DNA from: Acidimicrobiaceae bacterium UBA7830
GTDB taxonomy: Bacteria > Actinomycetota > Acidimicrobiia > Acidimicrobiales > Ilumatobacteraceae
DNA: 35,657 nucleotides
Assembly: GCA_002501485.1 (NCBI GenBank)
Contig: DLTS01000008.1
Coordinates: 1 to 35,657, forward strand
Direction of reading: 5' to 3'
Shown in pieces: positions 1 through 6,749 of this stretch; the stretch's first letter is position 1, and every line of letters starts with the position of its first letter. The notes beneath the pieces are model-generated. The model was not told the DNA's origin. It was given only the letters and a program-made list of their open reading frames with translations, and made no database searches. A program made the position numbers and the translations under genes.

Positions 1-132
1 TGCAGCAGCCCCTTCGATCTTTCTTCGTGTTGAATTTCGACTCGTCCCGCGCTCTGCGGCCGGCCGACGTGATCGGGGGATACGTGAACGTTGGGTGCGC
101 CGAGAAGCAGAGGGGCCAGAGCGCTTCTTCAC
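1..132 (-). CDS. Possible DivIC/FtsB-type septum protein, N-terminal fragment
   Basis: An open frame runs from a GTG at 130-132 on the minus strand to the window edge (44 codons, no stop). The translation is very basic and Ser/Arg-rich (begins MKKRSGPSASRRTQ), like the disordered cytoplasmic N-terminus of actinobacterial septum formation initiators, which precedes the single membrane helix. The helix and coiled coil would lie outside the window, so the family cannot be shown here. The argument is mainly positional: in actinobacteria the gene directly downstream of eno is commonly a DivIC/FtsB homologue, and this frame starts 55 nt after the eno stop on the same strand. An in-frame stop lies upstream and GTG is the only start. 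The purine-rich AGAGG lies too close to it to be a convincing ribosome site. It could be non-coding. Confidence 0.35.
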   Translation of the reverse strand, partial: MKKRSGPSASRRTQRSRIPRSRRPAAERGTSRNSTRRKIEGAAA

Positions 133-187
133 ACCTCTATGTTCGCACGCGTGCTTCGGATGGCGGTGTCATCGATGTGAGCTGCGT

Positions 188-1465
188 CTACCGAGGCGTG
201 AGGGCCTCGGCACCAAGAAATGCTGCAGTGTCGCCGAGTTCAGATTCGATGCGCAGTAGCTGGTTGTACTTAGCTACGCGATCTGATCGACACGGCGCAC
301 CGGTCTTGATCTGCCCGCAGTTTGTGGCAACTGCAAGATCAGCGATCGTCGCATCTTCGGTTTCGCCGCTCCGGTGGCTCATCACTGAAGAGTACGAATT
401 CGCGGCAGCGAGTTCGACGGTGGTGAGTGCTTCAGTGAGTGACCCAATTTGGTTCACCTTGACGAGAATACTGTTCGCAACCGAGCGGTCAATGCCCATT
501 TGGAGACGCGTGCTGTCGGTGACAAACAAGTCGTCGCCGACGAGTTGGCATTGATCGCCGACGGCATGTGTGAGTGCTGACCAACCCTCCCAATCGTCTT
601 CGGCCATGCCGTCCTCGATGGAGACCACTGGATAGCTGCTCACGATTCTTGACCAGTAGTCAGCAAGTCCAGATGCCGACAGCACTTTGCCCTCACCTTC
701 GAGGTGATACGCCCCATCTCGATAGATCTCGCTCACCGCAGGGTCGAGCGCAATGGCTATGTCGTCACCCGGTCGGTACCCAGCCTTTTCAATGGCCTCC
801 AGAAGGAGCACGATTGCTTCCTCGTTTGATGCAAGGTTCGGGGCGAAGCCGCCCTCGTCACCAACAGCGGTTGCGAGTCCGCGGTTGTGGAGCACACCTT
901 TGAGCATGTGGTAGGTCTGCGTTCCCCATCGAAGCGCCTCGCTGAACGATGGCGCTCCGACCGGCATGATCATGAACTCTTGGAAGTCGACGCTGTTATC
1001 GGCATGTGCGCCACCGTTGAGCACGTTCATCATTGGCACGGGAAGAACATGCGCATTGGCACCGCCGACGTAGCGGTAGAGAGGCATCTGCATGTCTGCT
1101 GCGGCGGCTTTTGCGATCGCAAGACTGGTGCCAAGAATCGCATTTGCGCCGAGACGACCTTTGTTGTCGGTGCCGTCGAGTTCGATCAGTTCGAGATCTA
1201 TCGCTCGCTGGTCGATCGGGTCCCAGCCGGTGAGGCAGTCGGCAATCTCGGTATTGACGTAGGTTACAGCTGTCGTCACACCTTTGCCGAGGTACCGATC
1301 GCCGCCGTCACGGAGTTCGACTGCCTCGTGCTCGCCGGTGGACGCACCGCTCGGAACCGATGCCCGTCCAACAGCCCCTGAGGCCAACGCAACTTCGACC
1401 TCCACGGTGGGATTGCCGCGAGAGTCAAGAATTTCACGACCATGAACATGGATGATCTCACTCAT
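188..1465 (-). CDS. eno: Enolase (phosphopyruvate hydratase)
   Basis: Converts 2-phosphoglycerate to phosphoenolpyruvate in cytoplasmic glycolysis/gluconeogenesis. Full length at 425 residues. The N-terminal REILDSRGNPTVEVEV block, the substrate-loop serine in PSGASTGEHEAVELRD, GGAHADNSVDFQEFMI, the acid in VGDEGGFAPN, the metal aspartate/glutamate positions in IALDPA, SIEDG and GDDLFVT, the catalytic lysine in ILVKVNQIG and the MSHRSGETED loop are all present. A short AAAG-type ribosome site precedes the ATG. It lies downstream of mazG on the same strand, and pckG nearby also handles PEP, so the block groups the PEP node. The mazG-eno gap of 104 nt contains inverted repeats (1522-1571) that may separate the transcripts. 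No anomaly seen in the protein. Confidence 0.98.
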   Translation of the reverse strand: MSEIIHVHGREILDSRGNPTVEVEVALASGAVGRASVPSGASTGEHEAVELRDGGDRYLGKGVTTAVTYVNTEIADCLTGWDPIDQRAIDLELIELDGTDNKGRLGANAILGTSLAIAKAAAADMQMPLYRYVGGANAHVLPVPMMNVLNGGAHADNSVDFQEFMIMPVGAPSFSEALRWGTQTYHMLKGVLHNRGLATAVGDEGGFAPNLASNEEAIVLLLEAIEKAGYRPGDDIAIALDPAVSEIYRDGAYHLEGEGKVLSASGLADYWSRIVSSYPVVSIEDGMAEDDWEGWSALTHAVGDQCQLVGDDLFVTDSTRLQMGIDRSVANSILVKVNQIGSLTEALTTVELAAANSYSSVMSHRSGETEDATIADLAVATNCGQIKTGAPCRSDRVAKYNQLLRIESELGDTAAFLGAEALTPR

Positions 1466-1521
1466 TGTGCTGTCTTTCTAGAAATGGCGACGATGTTCGT
1501 TGTTCAACGTATCGGGTCAAT

Positions 1522-1571
1522 ATCGAACACGGGCATGCCATGTTCGATGGTGTGGACGATGCTTCATCGTC
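1522..1571. repeat. Two inverted repeats between mazG and eno
   Basis: Two stem-forming elements sit side by side. First, ATCGAACA (1522-1529) pairs with TGTTCGAT (1541-1548), and the intervening bases contain the palindrome GGCATGCC (1532-1539), so the element can fold as an extended, slightly bulged hairpin. Second, GACGATG (1555-1561) pairs with CATCGTC (1565-1571) over a 3-nt loop, overlapping the mazG stop codon. Neither is followed by a T-run on the minus strand, so an intrinsic terminator is not supported. An mRNA-processing or stability element, or an operator for eno, is possible. Confidence 0.45.
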
Positions 1572-3084
1572 AGTTCTTGAGATTGCGTTTTGCGTCGTTC
1601 CACAGACGGTCAAGACCGTCGATGTCGAGGTCTCGAAGGGACAGCTCGGCGGCATCAGCAAGCCGCTCAACCTCGCGAAAGCGCGCATTGAAGCGATCGG
1701 TGGCGCTTCGGAGCGCCGCCTCTGGCTCGATGTCGAGATGGCGGGCGAGATTCACCACTGCGAACAGAAGATCACCGAGCTCTGATCGAATTTTGCTTTC
1801 GTCGCCAGACAGATGCGCCTCGAGGGTTTCGGCAGTTTCCTCGGCGATTTTGTCGAGTGGGCCAGAGGTGTCGGGCCAGTCGAAGCCCACTTTTGCAGCC
1901 TTGCGTTGCACGGTCGCTGCGTGGGAGAGAGCCGGGAGCGACGTTGGAACACCATCGAGCACCGATGCTCGTTGCTCAGAATTGGCGTTGCGCTCCTCTC
2001 GTTTGATTTTTTCCCAATTAGTTATGACGGTCGCTGAGTCGGTTGCGTCGACATTTCCGAAGACGTGCGGGTGGCGACGAACGAGTTTGTCGTGGATCGC
2101 TGAAGTGACATCGGCAATTGTGAAACGGCCCTGTTGTTCAGCGATCGTTGCATGGAACTCGATCTGGTAGAGCAGGTCTCCAAGTTCTTCGATGAGATGT
2201 TCATCAGATGACGGATCGTCGCTCAAACCATTGATGGCATCGACGACTTCATAGGTCTCTTCGATGAGATAGGGAAGAAGTGACGTGTGAGTTTGTTCGA
2301 TATCCCACGGACATTGTTCTCGGAGTGTTCGGGCAAGAGCATGAAATCTCGTGTAGCCGTACCCCACCGGCACCGCAAGATTGGGGATGTACAGCGAGGT
2401 GAGGTGATTGGGCGTGATGTCACGCTCCATTTCAGCCCATGTCGTTGACACGATGTCTTCCTCGTCGGTGCCTACTCCTGTGAGCCCAATGACAACCGAG
2501 TCATCGAGAGCGATTTGGGCGTCATCATCTGGGCCGGCGTCAACAGAGTGCCGGATCTCAGACAACACCCAGTCGGCGTGAACGTGAGCGACGAGTAGAG
2601 GCCCTCGTTCTCCCGCAGCCTCTGTGGCAAAACGGTGACCATCGATGAGGCGGACGCCGGCATTAACAGGGTCAATTTCGAGGCGCGCCCAAACTTCGTC
2701 GAGAAATGAAATCGCAGGGAGAACGACGCACTTGACTTCCGTGTTTGCTCGGAGAAGTTCGACTGTGCGCTCGAGGACAAGCGGTGAGCCGGGCACTGCG
2801 TACAGCACATCACCGTTGATACGAGCGGCATCGAGGAGTCTGTTGGCAATCTGTTCGTAGACATCGCTGAACCGATCTGCCGTGTCATAGACGTCATCGA
2901 AGGTCGTCGCATTCGGCACAAGAAACGCACTGGGGTGTTGGGTAGTTCGTAGAAAACGAGACGATGACTTGGCGATGGCCGTCTTCGTGTGCTCAGTAAT
3001 GAGCAGTGGGGTACCAGGTCCGAGTCCGACGACGGTGATCGTCGGTGTGGAACCCGATGTGGACGACGTTCCAGGTGTTGTCAT
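1570..3084 (-). CDS. mazG: Nucleoside triphosphate pyrophosphohydrolase MazG, YabN-type fusion
   Basis: House-cleaning enzyme that hydrolyses (d)NTPs to NMP and PPi. The 504-residue product has the long YabN-like architecture. Residues about 15-235 are a tetrapyrrole (SAM) methylase-like domain with the TITVVGLGPG start and VPGSPLVLERTVELL. This is followed by two MazG repeats: the first with the metal motifs EETYEVVDA and EELGDLLYQIEFHA, the second with EETAETLEAH and SELGDLLFAVVNLARHL. The start at 3082-3084 is chosen because its ATG overlaps the TGA of the upstream lipoprotein gene (ATGA), implying translational coupling; an upstream in-frame start would add 12 residues with no family support. 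Linkage to eno is typical of actinobacteria. Whether the methylase-like domain is active cannot be judged from sequence alone. Confidence 0.95.
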   Translation of the reverse strand: MTTPGTSSTSGSTPTITVVGLGPGTPLLITEHTKTAIAKSSSRFLRTTQHPSAFLVPNATTFDDVYDTADRFSDVYEQIANRLLDAARINGDVLYAVPGSPLVLERTVELLRANTEVKCVVLPAISFLDEVWARLEIDPVNAGVRLIDGHRFATEAAGERGPLLVAHVHADWVLSEIRHSVDAGPDDDAQIALDDSVVIGLTGVGTDEEDIVSTTWAEMERDITPNHLTSLYIPNLAVPVGYGYTRFHALARTLREQCPWDIEQTHTSLLPYLIEETYEVVDAINGLSDDPSSDEHLIEELGDLLYQIEFHATIAEQQGRFTIADVTSAIHDKLVRRHPHVFGNVDATDSATVITNWEKIKREERNANSEQRASVLDGVPTSLPALSHAATVQRKAAKVGFDWPDTSGPLDKIAEETAETLEAHLSGDESKIRSELGDLLFAVVNLARHLDIEPEAALRSATDRFNARFREVERLADAAELSLRDLDIDGLDRLWNDAKRNLKN

Positions 3085-4013
3085 CCGAGCGGGACGATGC
3101 GCCCGCTGGGTGGGTCCCAACGGCCGTATCGGGAGTTGACGGTGACATCAGCAGAGTTGAGCACTGCATCAACGTAGAACAATGGCCCGTCGGGGCTTGC
3201 GTAGGACGCGATGACATCGCTTCCTACCTCTGACCATGGTCGATTGAGGATGACGTGCCAACCGAACTGCGTTTCAACAGGTTGCGACCAGGTGGTTGCC
3301 GGTGCTGAAAAGGCAGCTGCAACGAAATCTGCGTCGAAACCGGAAATGTATTGTGCCGTCGGCAGGCATTCTGATTCGGTGCCGGTCAGCGCTCCGCCGG
3401 TGATGCTTGCCGAGCCTTCAAGTGATCGTTCGGCGGCGAGTTCCGCGAAGTCGGCTCCGTTGCGAAACTCGCCGATGATGTCGTTGGCCTCTCGTTCGGT
3501 TTCGACAAGGATGTGTCGAAGGCATAGTAGACCGGTGCTAACTGGTGCACTGAGATACATCTCTCGGAGTTCCTCTGCATCGGGAAGCTCGGCTTGTGCC
3601 AGCGCCGACGTGATGACGTCAACGCTCGTCATGCCAATGAGCTCACGCATTTGTTCGCTGAGTTCGTTGATCGGGTTCTCAGGTGGAAGAGTCGAGAAAT
3701 AGCGGTCGAGATCGCTGTCGGTGACGTCATCACCCGAGCGATCAAGGATCGATCGAACTGAGCTTGATCGCACCATTGCGGTCAAGAGGAGGCGGGCTTG
3801 ATCTGCGTCACCAAAGCCCCCGGAGTCGAGGGATGTTGTGCCGAAGATCTCCGATTCGGTGAAATACTCATCGAGGAGCGCATCTACCTCAGTTGAGGTG
3901 TAGCCCTGACCATTTACGTCGACTGCATAATCGGTGCCGGTCAACGTCGAACACCCCGCAGCGCTGAGAGCGACTAGGCCGATGGAAAAAACAAGACGAG
4001 TACGCGTTGCCAC
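3081..4013 (-). CDS. Parvulin-type (PpiC/SurA-like) peptidyl-prolyl isomerase lipoprotein
   Basis: Predicted exported, lipid-anchored foldase. Residues 1-20 form a signal peptide ending in the lipobox LSAAGC, with C21 as the lipidation site. A SurA-N-like helical region follows (about 30-150: DVNGQGYTSTEVDALLDEYF and onward). A parvulin-like segment begins at LCLRHILVETEREANDIIGEFRNG and continues through FAELAAERSLEGSASITGG to the FGWHVI motif of PPIC domains, with a short tail. Length 310 residues suits actinobacterial SurA/PrsA-like proteins. It overlaps mazG by 4 nt (ATGA), so the two are probably co-expressed. In mycobacteria a different lipoprotein, LpqU, sits between mazG and eno; here a foldase precedes mazG instead. 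The PPIase active-site residues are not all obvious, so it may act mainly as a chaperone. Confidence 0.85.
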   Translation of the reverse strand: MATRTRLVFSIGLVALSAAGCSTLTGTDYAVDVNGQGYTSTEVDALLDEYFTESEIFGTTSLDSGGFGDADQARLLLTAMVRSSSVRSILDRSGDDVTDSDLDRYFSTLPPENPINELSEQMRELIGMTSVDVITSALAQAELPDAEELREMYLSAPVSTGLLCLRHILVETEREANDIIGEFRNGADFAELAAERSLEGSASITGGALTGTESECLPTAQYISGFDADFVAAAFSAPATTWSQPVETQFGWHVILNRPWSEVGSDVIASYASPDGPLFYVDAVLNSADVTVNSRYGRWDPPSGRIVPLG

Positions 4014-4063
4014 CGCAAGGACGCTATCGGGTTGCGTGGAGCTCGAGTTGGCGCAAGGTTCGT

Positions 4064-5854
4064 TTACGCAAGCGCTGATTCGAGGCGATCGACAGCGGCT
4101 GGCAGGGCATCAGGCAGTTGCGGTTCGAACCTGCTGAGGTGTTCGCGAATTTCTGGGATCGCACTTTTCCAGCCGTCAACATCGACGCTGAGGATCGCTT
4201 CAAGGTCATCGGGGTCGATCTCGAGTCCTGTGGTATCGAGGGCGCCGTCGGCTGGAAGTAAACCGATGGGCGTTTCGACAACATCGCTGTTGCCATCGAC
4301 CCGATCGAATACCCACTTTAAGACACGAGAGTTCTCTCCAAATCCTGGCCAGAGGAACCTTCCATCTTCATCTCGGCGGAACCAGTTGACAAAGAAGATC
4401 TTTGGCAAGTTGCTCGAATCTGCTTTGGTTCCCATGTTGAGCCAGTGGGCGAAGTAGTCGCCGTAGTTGTAGCCGCAGAATGGCAGCATCGCCATCGGGT
4501 CAAAGCGCAGTTTGCCAACCGCTCCCTGCTGGGCGGCTGTTGTCTCTGAAGCCATGATTGCTCCAAGGAAGACACCGTGCTCCCAGTCGAACGCTTCGGT
4601 GACCAATGGGACAGTTGAGCGTCGACGACCGCCGAAAAGAATTGCCGAGATCGGCACGCCTGCCGGGTCTTCCCACTCAGGGGCAGCCGATGGGCATTGC
4701 GAAGCAGGTGCGGTGAACCGGGCATTCGGGTGTGCAGCCGGCCCTTCGGACTCGGGCGTCCACACATCACCCCTCCAGTCGGTAGCGCGTGCGGGTTGCT
4801 CGTCGCTCATTCCTTCCCACCACACATCGCCATCTGCGGTGAGTGCGGTGTTGGTGTATATGCAGTTACCCCAGAGAGTTTCCATGGCGTTCGGGTTGGT
4901 GTCGTAACCGGTGCCTGGTGCAACTCCGAAGAATCCAGCCTCCGGGTTGATCGCATACAGGCGACCGTCATCACCAAATTTCATCCAGCAGATGTCGTCA
5001 CCAATGGTTTCGGCTTTCCAGCCCGGGATCGTTGGCACGAGCATCGCAAGATTTGTCTTGCCGCACGCCGATGGGAACGCAGCCGCAATGTACTTCGAGG
5101 AGCCTTCTGGGTTGGTGAGCTTCAAGATGAGCATGTGCTCGGCAAGCCACCCAGCATCACGCGCCATCACTGAGGCGATGCGAAGGGCAAAACATTTCTT
5201 TCCGAGTAGAGCATTGCCCCCGTAGCCCGAACCGTATGACCAGATCTCACGGGTCTCAGGGAAATGGACAATAAATTTGTTTTCGGCATCGCAGGGCCAT
5301 GCAACGTCGGCTTCGCCATCTGCAAGAGGTGCACCGACTGAATGCAAACACGGCACCCAGTCGTTGTCGCCGAGGACATCGAGAGCGGCCTGTCCCATGC
5401 GAGTCATGATGCGCATCGACACAGCGACGTAGGCAGAGTCGGTGAGTTGCACGCCGATGTGCGCAATTGGTGATCCGAGTGGACCCATCGAGAACGGCAC
5501 GATGTACATCGTGCGACCCTTCATGCAGCCCGTGTAAAGGGTTGTTAGTTCGTCTCGCATTTCGGCTGGGTTACGCCAGTTGTTATTTGGACCGGCCTCT
5601 TCTTCGGTGGGAGAGCAGATGTAGGTGCGGTCTTCCACTCGGGCAACATCACCGGGGTCGGAGTGTGCCCAGTACGAGTTTGGACGTTTTGCCTCGTCAA
5701 GTTTTGTGAAAGTCCCTGATTCAACCAACTCGTTGCACAGACGGTCATATTCTTCTGCGCTTCCGTCGCACCAATAAATGTCGTCGGGTTGCATCACTTC
5801 GGCCCACTTAGCGACCCATTGCTGAAGGCGTTCGTTAGTACTTTGTCCGCTCAT
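4064..5854 (-). CDS. pckG: Phosphoenolpyruvate carboxykinase (GTP)
   Basis: Catalyses oxaloacetate + GTP = PEP + CO2 + GDP in the cytoplasm, the gluconeogenic/anaplerotic PEP node. The 596-residue length is normal for the GTP-dependent family. Visible hallmarks are the substrate-binding YGSGYGGNALLGKKCFALRIAS block (about 207-228), the P-loop with its catalytic cysteine in FPSACGKTNLAML (C264), the metal site GDDICWM (285-291), INPEAGFFGVAPGT, the nucleotide-binding FGGRRRSTVPLV and PFCGYNYGDYFAHWL. The start is supported by GGAG about 9 nt upstream of the ATG. It is 50 nt upstream of the parvulin lipoprotein gene on the same strand and may be read through into it. No sign of damage or transfer. 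Confidence 0.97.
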   Translation of the reverse strand: MSGQSTNERLQQWVAKWAEVMQPDDIYWCDGSAEEYDRLCNELVESGTFTKLDEAKRPNSYWAHSDPGDVARVEDRTYICSPTEEEAGPNNNWRNPAEMRDELTTLYTGCMKGRTMYIVPFSMGPLGSPIAHIGVQLTDSAYVAVSMRIMTRMGQAALDVLGDNDWVPCLHSVGAPLADGEADVAWPCDAENKFIVHFPETREIWSYGSGYGGNALLGKKCFALRIASVMARDAGWLAEHMLILKLTNPEGSSKYIAAAFPSACGKTNLAMLVPTIPGWKAETIGDDICWMKFGDDGRLYAINPEAGFFGVAPGTGYDTNPNAMETLWGNCIYTNTALTADGDVWWEGMSDEQPARATDWRGDVWTPESEGPAAHPNARFTAPASQCPSAAPEWEDPAGVPISAILFGGRRRSTVPLVTEAFDWEHGVFLGAIMASETTAAQQGAVGKLRFDPMAMLPFCGYNYGDYFAHWLNMGTKADSSNLPKIFFVNWFRRDEDGRFLWPGFGENSRVLKWVFDRVDGNSDVVETPIGLLPADGALDTTGLEIDPDDLEAILSVDVDGWKSAIPEIREHLSRFEPQLPDALPAAVDRLESALA

Positions 5855-6096
5855 GTCATCTGCTCCTCGAAGTGGTGTCGGCTAGACGGTCGTTGACAGG
5901 CCTGTTTGAAGACGTCTGATTCACAGTCTTGCTCAGGTGAGCGCAAAGTAAAGAGGCGCAGGTGCTGCCGTTCGTGAGTTTGTGAAGATGACCTATCATG
6001 CAAAGTGATGGGGCAAATGCGGGTCCGATCATCTTTAGAGATGGCGCGCCGTCGGATGATCACAACTACGCATCAGGGGAAGGAGTTACCGAGGGC
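5855..6096. other. Intergenic region upstream of pckG
   Basis: 242 nt between the cold-shock-like gene and pckG, both on the minus strand. It presumably carries the pckG promoter, but no convincing paired -35/-10 was found. A short minus-strand frame here (5851-6063) overlaps the pckG start and looks non-coding. No strong inverted repeat or terminator is evident. Confidence 0.4.
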
Positions 6097-6318
6097 TCAG
6101 TGGCCCGGTGTTCCCATGTCAACTTCGCTACCAAGGCGAAGGAATGTTGCACAACCAGCGTCGTCGAGGTCGAACACGACGCGTTGGCCTTGGCGGAGCA
6201 TTCGGAAAACAGAACCCTCCAGGGCGTCAGAGGCCAGGTCGTAATCTGCGAGGTCGGAGTCGCACATGATGATGCCGAAGCCCGATGACGGGTCGAAAGA
6301 CTTGACGACTCCCTGCAT
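6097..6318 (-). CDS. Cold-shock-domain-like small protein
   Basis: A 73-residue protein beginning MQGVVKSFDPSSGFGIIMCD. This resembles the first strands and RNP1-like segment of cold-shock OB folds (G-V-V-K-S-F-D-P-x-x-G-F-G-I-I), and it ends FRMLRQGQRVVFDLDD followed by a divergent tail. Likely a cytoplasmic single-stranded nucleic-acid binder. It differs from canonical CspA in the middle (DSDLADYDLASDALEGSVF), so it belongs to the divergent actinobacterial type rather than the classic one. The start lacks a Shine-Dalgarno site, but a TACAAT hexamer lies 7 nt before the ATG, so the mRNA may be leaderless and translation may start at the 5' end. It follows rpmB on the minus strand, with 49 nt between. 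Confidence 0.75.
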   Translation of the reverse strand: MQGVVKSFDPSSGFGIIMCDSDLADYDLASDALEGSVFRMLRQGQRVVFDLDDAGCATFLRLGSEVDMGTPGH

Positions 6319-6325
6319 AATGAGA

Positions 6326-6331
6326 ATTGTA
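6326..6331 (-). promoter_or_regulatory. -10 element of the cold-shock-like gene
   Basis: TACAAT on the minus strand, 7 nt upstream of the ATG at 6316-6318. This places a typical transcription start on or next to the start codon. No clear -35 element. No ribosome site lies between, consistent with a leaderless transcript. Confidence 0.5.
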
Positions 6332-6367
6332 GCGGTTGAGAGGGTCGGAGTTCCGGCCGAGATCTGA

Positions 6368-6559
6368 TCAGCCGGCTTTTACGACCTTGCCTGACTTAAT
6401 GCAGCCAGTGCACACGTTCATCCGCTTCGTTGCGCCATTTACGCTTGCCCGCACACGCTGAATGTTCGGGTTCCATCGACGCTTAGTGCGACGATGCGAG
6501 TGCGACACGTTCATGCCCCATGATGGGCCTTTGCCACACAACTCACATACCGATGCCAT
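6368..6559 (-). CDS. rpmB: Ribosomal protein bL28, zinc-ribbon form
   Basis: Component of the 50S subunit, 63 residues. The sequence MASVCELCGKGPSWGMNVSHSHRRTKRRWNPN is diagnostic. Both CxxC pairs (C5, C8 and C49, C52 in VCTGC) are present, so this is the zinc-binding paralogue type rather than the Zn-free C-minus form. The ATG at 6557-6559 fits family N-termini. AAGGAG lies 12 nt upstream, which is slightly long, but the alternative in-frame TTG nine bases earlier would be only 3 nt from it. It is divergent from recG; a 190-nt region separates the two and carries overlapping hairpins (6584-6608) in the rpmB leader. Confidence 0.96.
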   Translation of the reverse strand: MASVCELCGKGPSWGMNVSHSHRRTKRRWNPNIQRVRASVNGATKRMNVCTGCIKSGKVVKAG

Positions 6560-6583
6560 CTCGACCAATTACTCCTTGCAATA

Positions 6584-6608
6584 GCGGACCTGTCCGCCTC
6601 CGGGCAGG
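6584..6608 (-). promoter_or_regulatory. Overlapping alternative hairpins in the rpmB 5' leader
   Basis: GCGGAC (6584-6589) pairs with GTCCGC (6592-6597). The overlapping CCTGTCCG (6589-6596) pairs with CGGGCAGG (6601-6608), with one G-T wobble and a 4-nt loop. The two stems share bases and are mutually exclusive. In the rpmB transcript they lie about 25-50 nt before the start, and GAGG sits in the loop of the second. This could be a leader control element or chance; no known ribosomal-protein leader motif is recognised. Confidence 0.35.
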
Positions 6609-6749
6609 AACTCATTCTCGAATTCCCTTGCGAGCACCGCACGCTATCGGCGAACTTCGTCATCTAACACCGTGCAATCGATCGACTACGCACAAATACT
6701 TCGCCACTAGTTTCTTGGGAGAACTCCCCTTCATGCGAGATCGCGATCA

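Noticed and set aside
5851..6063. 70-residue minus-strand frame upstream of pckG
   Set aside because: Overlaps the pckG ATG, charged low-complexity composition, no motif; more likely leader DNA.
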